This document shows, one piece after another, positions 36,969 through 48,194 of a stretch of DNA of 64,000 nucleotides. The position numbers were made by a program, and so were the translations under genes. Location: positions 62,001 to 126,000 of the forward strand of contig NZ_JAGGJW010000015.1 in assembly GCF_017873175.1 (NCBI RefSeq). Reading direction: 5' to 3'. The stretch is from Neorhizobium petrolearium (GTDB taxonomy: Bacteria > Pseudomonadota > Alphaproteobacteria > Rhizobiales > Rhizobiaceae). Each line of letters begins with the position of its first letter. The stretch's first letter is position 1. Below the pieces are notes generated by a model that made no database searches, was not told the origin of the DNA, and was given only the letters and a program-made list of their open reading frames with translations.

Positions 36969-38021
36969 TCACCACCCCCGCCACTTCACCCAGCGGCCAT
37001 GGGGATCGGTGCGGCCGAGTTCGCGGCGTTCGCCGGTCGGCCAGATCTGCAGGCTGAGCGTCACACCGTCCGGATTGTCGTCCGCCTCGATCTGAAGGCG
37101 GGCGAGGGGAGCGCCTTCGGTGGCGCGGCTGCCGGCTTCCGCGATGATCGCCTCGCCTCGCGCGCGGGCATCCGGCGGCAGGTATTGCCAGGCGATCGAA
37201 TGGTAGACGACATGTACGGCGCCGGGCACAAGGTTCGCGAGCCGTTTTTCCTTCAGCCAGGCGAGCGCGTCGCCCTTTTCGACCAGGACATGGTTGATAC
37301 GGGCGACTTCGATCGCTGCACGGGTACGCTCCACCCGGTCGGGCTGGTCGGCCCAGAGATAGGAGAGGAGCCGCAGACTGTCTTCCGGCGCGTTCGGGTC
37401 GAGCGGGTTCAGGTCGCAGCCGGCGCGGTCCTGCACGACGATCTCCGCTCGCGGCGGTGGGCCGCCCAGCCAATCGGGCTTGAGCTTGACGGGCGAAGAC
37501 GGATCGCCCCACAGGAAGCCGCCGAGATCGTGATGATAGCGATCCCAGTTGAGGTTGAGGCCCATGCTGGCGCCGAATTCCGAAAGAACCAGGGGCTTCC
37601 CGAAAAGGTCGGCGATGGTGAGGAAGCCGGCGAGCAGTGCGCTCGACCGGCGCACCTCGTTCGTTTGCGGCGCGAAACGCAGGCGTTCGAGGATGAAGTT
37701 CTCGTGTTCGCGAAAGGCGTGGATGATGCCGCTCCAGAGCGCGTCGTCGCCGACCTCATTGGGCGGATAGACGGCCTTCAGCGCCTCGTCCCTGCCGTCG
37801 ATGACGAGCGCATGCAGCGCGCCGGCAAGCCGGGTGGGCAGCAGGTCGCCACGGGTGCCGGGGTCGCCTTCCCAGGCCAGCACCCTCCTGCCGACCGCTG
37901 TGGAGCCGTCGAGGCGTTCCACCATCAGCGCGCCTAGGCGAGCGGTAAAAGGGGAATCCAGCGTCTGACCGGCTATGATCTGTTCGCGGAAGGCCTGCCT
38001 GATCTCAGCTTCGGACGCCAT
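36969..38021 (-). CDS. DUF2332 family protein
   Basis: A 350-residue protein matching DUF2332: blocks NPLDPNAPEDSLRLLSYLW, FLTIADLFGKPLVLSEFGAS, NLNWDRYHHDLGG and VVYHSIAWQYLPPDARA. It has no signal or membrane segment and is probably cytoplasmic. The function is unknown; a methyltransferase-like fold has been suggested for related families, but I cannot support it here. The ATG at 38021 follows GGAGGG, while the GTG at 38027 overlaps the MaoC stop. Expression is coupled to MaoC. Confidence 0.8.
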   Translation of the reverse strand: MASEAEIRQAFREQIIAGQTLDSPFTARLGALMVERLDGSTAVGRRVLAWEGDPGTRGDLLPTRLAGALHALVIDGRDEALKAVYPPNEVGDDALWSGIIHAFREHENFILERLRFAPQTNEVRRSSALLAGFLTIADLFGKPLVLSEFGASMGLNLNWDRYHHDLGGFLWGDPSSPVKLKPDWLGGPPPRAEIVVQDRAGCDLNPLDPNAPEDSLRLLSYLWADQPDRVERTRAAIEVARINHVLVEKGDALAWLKEKRLANLVPGAVHVVYHSIAWQYLPPDARARGEAIIAEAGSRATEGAPLARLQIEADDNPDGVTLSLQIWPTGERRELGRTDPHGRWVKWRGW

Positions 38022-38023
38022 GC

Positions 38024-38509
38024 TCACACGCCCTCCGGCCGGTCCTTGGGGTCGAACTGGACGATGGTGATCCAGTTGGCCGTCAGCGCCGGCTTCTTTT
38101 CGTTCTCGATTTCGACCGTCACCTCGTAGGTGGTCATCAGCATGCCGGCGCCACGAAAACGGCAGTCGGAGAGCACGAAACGGCCACGGACGCGGCTACC
38201 GGTCTTTACCGGCGACATGAAGCGGATGCGATCGAAACCATAGTTGAGGCCCATGGTCTGTTCGCGAATCTTCGGTACACCGCCGAAGTTCATTGCCGAC
38301 AGAAGCGAGAGCGTGAGGAAACCGTGGGCGATCGTTCCGCCGAACGGACTTTCGGCAGCGGCGCGCTCTGGATCGACATGGATGAACTGATGGTCGTGCG
38401 TCGCATCGGCAAACAGGTTGATCATCGTCTGATCGACCAGAATCCAGTCGGATATGCCGAGTTCCTGGCCGACAAGCCCCGGCACTTCCACGAGCGAAAT
38501 TTCACGCAT
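38024..38509 (-). CDS. MaoC-family (hotdog-fold) dehydratase
   Basis: A 161-residue hydratase-fold protein. The conserved hydratase 2 motif is FADATHDHQFIHVD (catalytic Asp and His), and GTIAHGFLTLSLL follows. The likely substrate is an enoyl-CoA or similar thioester. It is immediately upstream of the DUF2332 gene (end and start abut), so the two are co-transcribed. No other fatty-acid gene adjoins. Confidence 0.87.
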   Translation of the reverse strand: MREISLVEVPGLVGQELGISDWILVDQTMINLFADATHDHQFIHVDPERAAAESPFGGTIAHGFLTLSLLSAMNFGGVPKIREQTMGLNYGFDRIRFMSPVKTGSRVRGRFVLSDCRFRGAGMLMTTYEVTVEIENEKKPALTANWITIVQFDPKDRPEGV

Positions 38510-38540
38510 GCGACCTCACTGATTGCTTCCAGAAAGCTTG

Positions 38541-38588
38541 ACGCAATTCCGGGCGAAAAACCGCTTCACTTCATCTCCGGGGACTGCG
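38541..38588. repeat. Degenerate rhizobial palindromic motif
   Basis: CGCAATTCCGGGCG then AAAAACCGCTTCAC and CTCCGGGGACTGCG resembles a frequent Rhizobiaceae intergenic motif (an imperfect dyad). It sits between glgX and maoC. I recognise it by eye only. Confidence 0.4.
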
Positions 38589-38647
38589 CTGACGGCGGGC
38601 GGACTTTACAGAGTTTGGAGCGATTGGCGAATTATTTCTGCACCGCA

Positions 38648-40657
38648 TCATTCCTCGATGCAGAAGCGGACGGAGCGGGCGGGAAGCATCTGGTTCCAGA
38701 GCTCGCGGGAGGGGAAATGCCGCCAGTTCCAGCCGGGCAGAGCAAAGGTCGCCGGCTCCGGTCCGCGGTTGAAGAGGACGGCAAGCCGGGTCTGCCTCCG
38801 GGTCTCGTGATCGAGCGTCGTCAGCACCATGCCGAGCAGGGAATTGCCTGGGTCCTCCCAATCGCCGACTTCCATAGGCCTGCCTTCCGCTGAGAGCCAT
38901 TGGACATCGCCGTTGCCGTTCAGGAAGCCGGTTTCGGAAAAGGTCGCAAAGCGTTTGCGGAGCGCAGCGAGCGCGGCGGTATGCTCCACGAGCCCGTCGT
39001 CTATCCTCGACCAGTCGAACCAGGTGATCGCGTTGTCCTGGCAGTAAGCGTTGTTGTTGCCGCGCTGGCTGCGGCCGGCCTCGTCGCCCATGGTGAGCAT
39101 GACGAAGCCGCGGCTTGCGAAGAGGGTCGAAAGCAGGGCGGACACATCGCGGCGGCGTTTTTCGAGCACGGCGGGATCGTCCGTTTCGCCTTCGACGCCG
39201 TTGTTCCAGGAGAAATTGTCGTTGTGGCCGTCCCGGTTTTCCTCGCCGTTCGCCTCGTTGTGCTTGTTCTCGTGCGAGACGAGATCCATCAGGGTGAAGC
39301 CATCATGGGCGGCGAGGAAATTGACCGTGCGGGTGGAATGGCGGCCGTGGCGGGCGAAAATGTCGGAGGAGCCGGCGAGCCTTGTCGCGAGTGCGCCGGT
39401 CGTCCAGCGGTCGCCACGCCAAAAGCGGCGGATGTCGTCGCGGGCGCGGTCATTCCATTCGAGGAAGGGTTCGGGGAAATTGCCGAGCTGGTAGCCGCCA
39501 GGGCCGATATCCCAGGGCTCGGCGATCAGCACGCGATCCTTCAGCGCCTCATCGGAGATCATCGCCTTGAGCGTCGCGCCCTCCGCATCAAAGCCGCTGG
39601 CCGTGCGGCCGATTACGGGCGCGAGGTCGAACCGGAAGCCATCGACGCCGGCATGCAGGACGAAATGCCGGAGTGTGTCGATGATGAGCCGGCGGACATG
39701 GGGATGGTCGCAGGCGACCGTGTTGCCGGTGCCGGTGTCGTTGACGAGGTGCCCCGGCTCGCCGGGCACATGGCGATAATAGGACAGGTTGTCGAGGCCG
39801 CGCATGGAGAGCGTCGCGCCATGGCGATCGCTCTCACCGGTATGGTTGAAGACGAGATCGAGGATGACACCGATGCCCGCCTGATGAAGCGCGGTGACCG
39901 TCTCGCGCAGTTCCCTCATCCCGCCGGGGCAGAGCCGCGGGTCGAGCGCCATGAAGGCGATCGGGTTGTAGCCCCAGGCGTTGGAGAGACCGAAGCGGGG
40001 CAAATGGCGTTCGTCGATCCAGGCGGTGATCGGCATCAGCTCGACCGCATCGACGCCAAGCTTCTTCAAATGGGAGATGATCGAAGGGTGGGCGAGTGCG
40101 GCGACCGTACCGCGCTGTTTCTCCGGAACCGTCGGATGCAGGATGGTGAAGGACTTGACCGCGACCTCGTAGATGAAACCGCCCGGCGGCAGGAGCGGCG
40201 TGCCGATCTTGGCTAGCGGATCGCGGGTGACGATCGCTTTCGGGACGAGGTCAGCGGTGTCGACGCCGAACAGGGAGAGTTTTGCATCGTGCCGGAACAG
40301 CCGGTCGATTTCGCGGGCATAGGGATCAACAAGAAGCTTGGATGGATCGAACCAGAAGCCTTTGTCTGGATCATAGGCGCCCCAGGCGCGATAGCCGTAG
40401 CGCTGTCCGCCCATCACTCCGCGCACCGAGATCTGATGGATATCATCGCGGCCGCGTACGAGCCGGTGGCGGGAGGTTTCCCGTCTCCCCTCTGCATCGA
40501 AGAGACAGAGTTCGATCCGCGACGCGTGATGCGACCGGATCGCGAAATCACAACCGTTCGCGGTCAGCGTTGCTCCGAGCGGTGAAAGAGCCATACGGTC
40601 GTCCAGTCCCAGTTGCGCCCGTCCTGTTGAGCCATGCGAGGCCGGCCGGAGGATCAT
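38648..40657 (-). CDS. glgX: Glycogen debranching enzyme (isoamylase-type)
   Basis: A 669-residue GH13 enzyme. It has an N-terminal CBM48-like domain (ATLTANGCDFAIRSHH) and an alpha-amylase barrel. Catalytic blocks are DGFRFDLAPVIGR (nucleophile), VLIAEPWDIGPGGYQLGNFP (acid/base Glu) and AAHDGFTLMDLVSHENKHNE (transition state). It hydrolyses alpha-1,6 branches of phosphorylase-trimmed glycogen. The start may be at 40657 or at an internal ATG (40594, MALSPLGAT). It belongs functionally with the glg operon but is separated from it by the FKBP gene. Confidence 0.92.
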   Translation of the reverse strand: MILRPASHGSTGRAQLGLDDRMALSPLGATLTANGCDFAIRSHHASRIELCLFDAEGRRETSRHRLVRGRDDIHQISVRGVMGGQRYGYRAWGAYDPDKGFWFDPSKLLVDPYAREIDRLFRHDAKLSLFGVDTADLVPKAIVTRDPLAKIGTPLLPPGGFIYEVAVKSFTILHPTVPEKQRGTVAALAHPSIISHLKKLGVDAVELMPITAWIDERHLPRFGLSNAWGYNPIAFMALDPRLCPGGMRELRETVTALHQAGIGVILDLVFNHTGESDRHGATLSMRGLDNLSYYRHVPGEPGHLVNDTGTGNTVACDHPHVRRLIIDTLRHFVLHAGVDGFRFDLAPVIGRTASGFDAEGATLKAMISDEALKDRVLIAEPWDIGPGGYQLGNFPEPFLEWNDRARDDIRRFWRGDRWTTGALATRLAGSSDIFARHGRHSTRTVNFLAAHDGFTLMDLVSHENKHNEANGEENRDGHNDNFSWNNGVEGETDDPAVLEKRRRDVSALLSTLFASRGFVMLTMGDEAGRSQRGNNNAYCQDNAITWFDWSRIDDGLVEHTAALAALRKRFATFSETGFLNGNGDVQWLSAEGRPMEVGDWEDPGNSLLGMVLTTLDHETRRQTRLAVLFNRGPEPATFALPGWNWRHFPSRELWNQMLPARSVRFCIEE

Positions 40658-40890
40658 CCAGCGAAAGCCGCCGGATCACGTCTGACCAGCATCCCTTCTG
40701 ATGGTGAATTCATCGTGAAGAAGCACCTGCCGCCGACTATCACCGAAAAGCCGTCTGCGCCCTAATTTGCATTCGACGGCCGATTTCCCTAGTCTTGGGA
40801 CCGGTCGAAGGAAAAAAGGCCGTTTCGCCGGCCGTATTCAGTTACCCGTATGCGGTCACCTTCAAACCTTAAGCAAGGAGGGCCAGACAG

Positions 40891-41328
40891 ATGACGCAAG
40901 CCAAAAGCGGCGACACAGTCCGGATTCACTATATCGGAAAATTCACCGACGGCACCGAGTTCGACTCGTCGACGGGCCAGCCTCCGCTGGAGTTCGTGGT
41001 CGGTGCCGGTCAGATCCTTTCGGGGCTCGACAAGGAGATCGACGGCATGGAACTCGGTAGCCATCAGACGGTGACCGTGCCGGCTGAAGAGGCCTACGGA
41101 GCGCATGATCCAGCAAAGGTCCACGCGCTTCCCCGTTCGGCCGTGCCGTCGGATATCGACCTGAAGCCGGGCCTGCAACTGCAGAGCAGAACGCCGGACG
41201 GGAACACGATCCCGCTCGTCGTCACCGAAATCGACGAGCAGGTCGTGACCGTCGACGCCAACCATCCCTTCGCCGGCAAAGACCTGGTCTTCGACGTCGA
41301 ACTGGTGGAAATCGTCAGGGCGGCTTGA
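40891..41328 (+). CDS. SlyD-like FKBP peptidyl-prolyl isomerase
   Basis: A 145-residue cis-trans isomerase of the SlyD/FkpB group: GDTVRIHYIGKFTDGTEFDS, VPAEEAYGAHDPAKVHALP and FAGKDLVFDVELVEI. The flap is inserted between FKBP strands as in SlyD. The metal-binding C-terminus of E. coli SlyD is missing. It acts as a folding helper in the cytoplasm. The gene lies between glgX and pgm on the opposite strand, probably by chance. Confidence 0.9.
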   Translation: MTQAKSGDTVRIHYIGKFTDGTEFDSSTGQPPLEFVVGAGQILSGLDKEIDGMELGSHQTVTVPAEEAYGAHDPAKVHALPRSAVPSDIDLKPGLQLQSRTPDGNTIPLVVTEIDEQVVTVDANHPFAGKDLVFDVELVEIVRAA

Positions 41329-41341
41329 GGGTCCTGTAGCG

Positions 41342-41428
41342 GATCACCCCCCTCTGCCCTGCCGGGCTGCCGGGGTCGAGCCACGCGTCTCGACCCACTC
41401 TTCGAGACCCCCACAAGAGGGGAGATCA
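41342..41428. repeat. Rhizobial intergenic mosaic repeat, copy A, with a nested palindrome
   Basis: It contains CCCCTCT (41349-41355) pairing with AGAGGGG (41416-41422) and the CCCTGCCGGGC core shared with the copy at 16.37 kb. In its middle is a separate palindrome, GGGTCGAG (41373-41380) / CTCGACCC (41389-41396). This looks like one element inserted in another. Confidence 0.65.
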
Positions 41429-41510
41429 CAAGCGGCTTAGTCTTCCCGCTACATTGGCGTTTTGCAGAGTTGCTAGGCGGTTTGTTTGGGGAAGCCGGTG
41501 CGTCCATCCG

Positions 41511-41554
41511 ATCCCCCCCCGTGTGGCGGAGATGGCCGGCAGGCCAGAGGGGGT
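41511..41554 (-). repeat. Rhizobial intergenic mosaic repeat, copy B, inverted
   Basis: On the minus strand it reads CCCCCTCTGGCCTGCCGGCC and ends in a run of G, matching copy A (41346-41368) in reverse. It lies about 80 bases from copy A, just after the pgm stop. Confidence 0.6.
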
Positions 41555-41588
41555 ATATGCCCCGCTTCCCTGATCCTGCGCGAAGCGA

Positions 41589-44677
<3,089 letters not shown>

Positions 44678-44696
44678 TAAACCCCTGAACTCCGTC

Positions 44697-45959
44697 TCAT
44701 AAATCCAGTTTGTCGATCATCGCCTGAGTGATCAGGCAGATGCCGTTCTCGGTGCGGCGGAAGCGCTTCCCATCGAGTTCCGGGTCCTCTCCGACGACCA
44801 GTCCTTCGGGAATGGTTACACCGTGATCGATGACGACATTGCGAAGCTGCGCACGCCGGCCGATGCGGACATTCGGGAGAATGACGGCGCCTTCAAGGCG
44901 GGAATAGGAATTGGCGCGCACGCCGGTGAAGAGAAGGCTGTTGTAAAGCGTCGAGCCGGAGATGATGCAATCGCCGGAAACGACGGAGGAGATGGCCGAA
45001 CCGCGGCGATCCTCGTCGTCATGCACGAACTTGGCCGGCGGGGTGATTTCCGCATAAGTCCAGATCGGCCAGGATTTGTCGTAGATGTCGAGTTCGGGCG
45101 TGACGGCGGTCAAGTCGATATTGGCCTGCCAATAGGCATCGACCGTGCCGACGTCGCGCCAGTAGGGCTCACGTTCGAAATCGGAGCGGACGCAGGAATT
45201 GGCGAAGCGGTGGGCGACCGCCTTACCGTTGCTGACGATATAGGGAATGATGTCCTTGCCGAAATCTCGGTTGGAGCCGGGCGTTTCGGCATCGCGCTTC
45301 AGGGCTTCCATGAGGAGCCGGGTATGGAAGACATAGATGCCCATCGACGCAAGCGCGAATTCCGGATTGCCCGGAATGCCCGGCGGATCGGCGGGCTTTT
45401 CCACGAAAGCGATGATCTCGTCCTTTTCGTTGACATGCATGACGCCGAACCCGGTCGCTTCCATGCGCGGCACTTCCAGGCAGCCGACGGTGACGTCCGC
45501 TCCGGAATCGACATGCTGCTGGAGCATGTATTCGTAGTCCATCTTGTAGACGTGGTCGCCGGCGAGGATGACCATGTATTCGGGCGCGTAGGCCTCGATG
45601 ATGTCCATGTTCTGGTAGACCGCGTCGGCGGTGCCTTCGTACCATTGCGTTTCCGAAACGCGCTGCGAGGCGGGCAGGATGTCGAAGCTTTCGTTGCGCT
45701 CGGGGCGGAAGAAGTTCCAGCCGCGCTGCATGTGGCGGATCAGCGAATGGGCCTTGTATTGCGTCGCGACGCCGATGCGGCGGATGCCGGAATTCAGGGC
45801 ATTGGAGAGCGCGAAATCGATGATGCGTGCCTTGCCGCCGAAATAGACGGCCGGCTTGGCGCGGCGGTCGGTCAGTTCCTTGAGGCGGCTCCCTCGGCCG
45901 CCCGCCAGCACATAGGCCATCGCGTCGCGCGACAGGGGCTGAATTCGCTTCTCGTTCAT
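44697..45959 (-). CDS. glgC: Glucose-1-phosphate adenylyltransferase
   Basis: A 420-residue enzyme. Nucleotide-binding signature: [20 protein letters not shown] (near residue 16). The fructose-1,6-bisphosphate-type regulatory and substrate sites fit GlgC, with a left-handed beta-helix at the C-terminus ([20 protein letters not shown]). It makes ADP-glucose, the committed step. It is in the operon between glgB and glgA. Confidence 0.95.
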   Translation of the reverse strand: MNEKRIQPLSRDAMAYVLAGGRGSRLKELTDRRAKPAVYFGGKARIIDFALSNALNSGIRRIGVATQYKAHSLIRHMQRGWNFFRPERNESFDILPASQRVSETQWYEGTADAVYQNMDIIEAYAPEYMVILAGDHVYKMDYEYMLQQHVDSGADVTVGCLEVPRMEATGFGVMHVNEKDEIIAFVEKPADPPGIPGNPEFALASMGIYVFHTRLLMEALKRDAETPGSNRDFGKDIIPYIVSNGKAVAHRFANSCVRSDFEREPYWRDVGTVDAYWQANIDLTAVTPELDIYDKSWPIWTYAEITPPAKFVHDDEDRRGSAISSVVSGDCIISGSTLYNSLLFTGVRANSYSRLEGAVILPNVRIGRRAQLRNVVIDHGVTIPEGLVVGEDPELDGKRFRRTENGICLITQAMIDKLDL

Positions 45960-45977
45960 ATTCTCCTCCCTATTCCA

Positions 45978-48194
45978 CTAGGCCTGTTGTTCCAGTTCCA
46001 GCATCAGCGTTGCCAGCGGCGGCAGCGTGACTTCGGCATGGACGGCTCCTCCCGCGTTTACCGCCTGAACGCGGCCGCCATTGCCCTTGCCGCTGCCGCC
46101 GTAGATTTCGGCATCGGTATTGAGAATTTCCCGCCATCTTCCCTCGTTTGGCAAGGGGATGCGGAAGTTTTCCCGATAGACGGGGGTGAAGTTGCTGATC
46201 ACCGCCACCGGCTTTTCTCCCGGCGCCATCCGCAGCCAGGCGAAGACGGAATTTTCCGCATCGTCGACGATCAGCCAGCGGAAGCCGTCGCCTTCGCAGT
46301 CGCGGGCATGCAGCGCGGGCTTGGAGCGGTAACAGAAGTTGAGATCCCGGATCAGGCGGCGCATGCCTTCATGCGGATGGTAAGCCAAAAGGTTCCAGTC
46401 GAGTTCGCGGGCCTCGCTCCATTCCGACCATTGGGCAAATTCCTGGCCCATGAAGAGCAGCTTCTTGCCCGGATAACCCCACATGAAGGCGTAATAGGCG
46501 CGCAGGTTGGCGAATTTCTGCCAGTCGTCGCCGGCCATCTTGGCGATCAGCGAGCCCTTTCCATGCACCACCTCGTCATGGGAGAGCGGCAGCACGAAAT
46601 TTTCCGAGAAGGCGTAGATGAGGCCGAAGGTGATCTCGCTGTGGTGGTGTTTGCGGTAGACGGGTTCGCGCGCCAGATAGCTCAGCGTGTCGTGCATGAA
46701 GCCCATGTTCCACTTGAAGCCGAAGCCGAGGCCGCCTTCGTGGACGGGCTGGGAAACCTTCGGCCAGGAGGTGCTCTCCTCGGCGATCGTCATCATGCCG
46801 GGATGGGCGCCATAGGAGAGCGTGTTCATCTTCTGCAGGAAGCGGACGGCTTCCAGGTTCTCCCGCCCGCCATATTCGTTCGGCACCCATTCGCCTTCCT
46901 TTCGCGAATAGTCGAGGTAGAGCATGGAGGCGACAGCATCGACACGCAGGCCGTCGAGATGGAACTTCTCCGCCCAGTAGAGCGCGTTGTTGATCAGGTA
47001 GGAGAGGACCTCGATGCGGCCGAAATTGTAGATCGCGGTGTTCCAGTCCGGGTGGAATCCCTGACGCGGATCGGCATGTTCGTAAAGAGCGGTGCCATCG
47101 AAGAAGCGCAGACCGTGCTCATCCGTCGGGAAATGCGCGGGCACCCAGTCGAGGATGACGCCGATGCCGACCTTGTGGCAGCCGTTGACAAAGCGGGCGA
47201 AACCTTCCGGCTCGCCGAAACGGGCGGTCGGCGCGAAGAGCCCGGTCGTCTGGTAGCCCCAGGAGGGATCATAGGGATGTTCGGTAATGGGCAGGAATTC
47301 GATATGGGTGAAGCCCATGTCGACACAATAGGGGATGAGTTCGGCGCCGAGCTCGTCCCAGGTGAGGAAGGAGCCGTCCGGCTTGCGGCGCCATGAGCCC
47401 GCATGCACCTCGTAGATGGTGATCGGCTGGCGGCGATGGTCGGCCTTTTCCCAGAATTCGCGGTGGGCCGCATCCTCCCATTTCTGCAGGAGTTCCGGTG
47501 CGGTGACCGAGGCGGTGTCCGGTCTCATCTCGGCGCGGCGTGCATAGGGATCCGCCTTCAGCGGCAGGAGCTTGCCGTTCTTGCCGACGATCTCGAACTT
47601 GTAGGCCGAGCCGGCGGAGACGTCCGGCGCGAAGATTTCCCATATGCCGGTATCGACCCTCAGCCGCATCACGTGGCGACGGCCGTCCCAGTTGTTGAAA
47701 TCGCCGACGACGGAGACCCGTTTGGCGTTCGGCGCCCAAACGGCGAAATGGAAGCCCTCTACGCCCTCGTGCTTCATCGGATGGGCGCCCATCTTGTCGA
47801 AGAGGCGCAGGTGCGAGCCCTCGCGGACGAAATAGTCGTCCATCGGACCGAGCACCGGACCGAAACTGTAGGGGTCGGTGACGGCCCATTCGTTGTCGCC
47901 GCGGCGGGCGCGGTAACGGACCGGCTGGAGGTGGGAGGCGTTGACGGGGCCTTCGAAATATCCGGCCTCGTGGCGGCAGGTGAGTTCGCCGAGCTCCGTT
48001 CCGTTGAGGGAGAGCGCGGTGACGGCTTCGGCGCCTGGAATGAAGCAGCGGACCCTGAAGCCGTCCTTCAGCTTGTGAAGCCCGAGAACGGCGAAGGGAT
48101 TGGCGTGCCTGCCTTCCAAAATCGCCTCGATCTCGGATGATGGAATTTCGCCTGGGGCTCTTCCGTCATCGAGGACGCGCGGCGATTTCGTCAT
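45978..48194 (-). CDS. glgB: 1,4-alpha-glucan branching enzyme
   Basis: A 738-residue GH13 enzyme. CBM48 domains at the N-terminus (FAVLGLHKLKDGFRVRCFIP) precede the barrel with LRVDAVASMLYLDYSR (nucleophile), MTIAEESTSWPKVS (acid/base) and LPLSHDEVVHGKGSL (transition state). It makes alpha-1,6 branches. The start overlaps the glgP end by one base (TGATG). Confidence 0.95.
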   Translation of the reverse strand: MTKSPRVLDDGRAPGEIPSSEIEAILEGRHANPFAVLGLHKLKDGFRVRCFIPGAEAVTALSLNGTELGELTCRHEAGYFEGPVNASHLQPVRYRARRGDNEWAVTDPYSFGPVLGPMDDYFVREGSHLRLFDKMGAHPMKHEGVEGFHFAVWAPNAKRVSVVGDFNNWDGRRHVMRLRVDTGIWEIFAPDVSAGSAYKFEIVGKNGKLLPLKADPYARRAEMRPDTASVTAPELLQKWEDAAHREFWEKADHRRQPITIYEVHAGSWRRKPDGSFLTWDELGAELIPYCVDMGFTHIEFLPITEHPYDPSWGYQTTGLFAPTARFGEPEGFARFVNGCHKVGIGVILDWVPAHFPTDEHGLRFFDGTALYEHADPRQGFHPDWNTAIYNFGRIEVLSYLINNALYWAEKFHLDGLRVDAVASMLYLDYSRKEGEWVPNEYGGRENLEAVRFLQKMNTLSYGAHPGMMTIAEESTSWPKVSQPVHEGGLGFGFKWNMGFMHDTLSYLAREPVYRKHHHSEITFGLIYAFSENFVLPLSHDEVVHGKGSLIAKMAGDDWQKFANLRAYYAFMWGYPGKKLLFMGQEFAQWSEWSEARELDWNLLAYHPHEGMRRLIRDLNFCYRSKPALHARDCEGDGFRWLIVDDAENSVFAWLRMAPGEKPVAVISNFTPVYRENFRIPLPNEGRWREILNTDAEIYGGSGKGNGGRVQAVNAGGAVHAEVTLPPLATLMLELEQQA

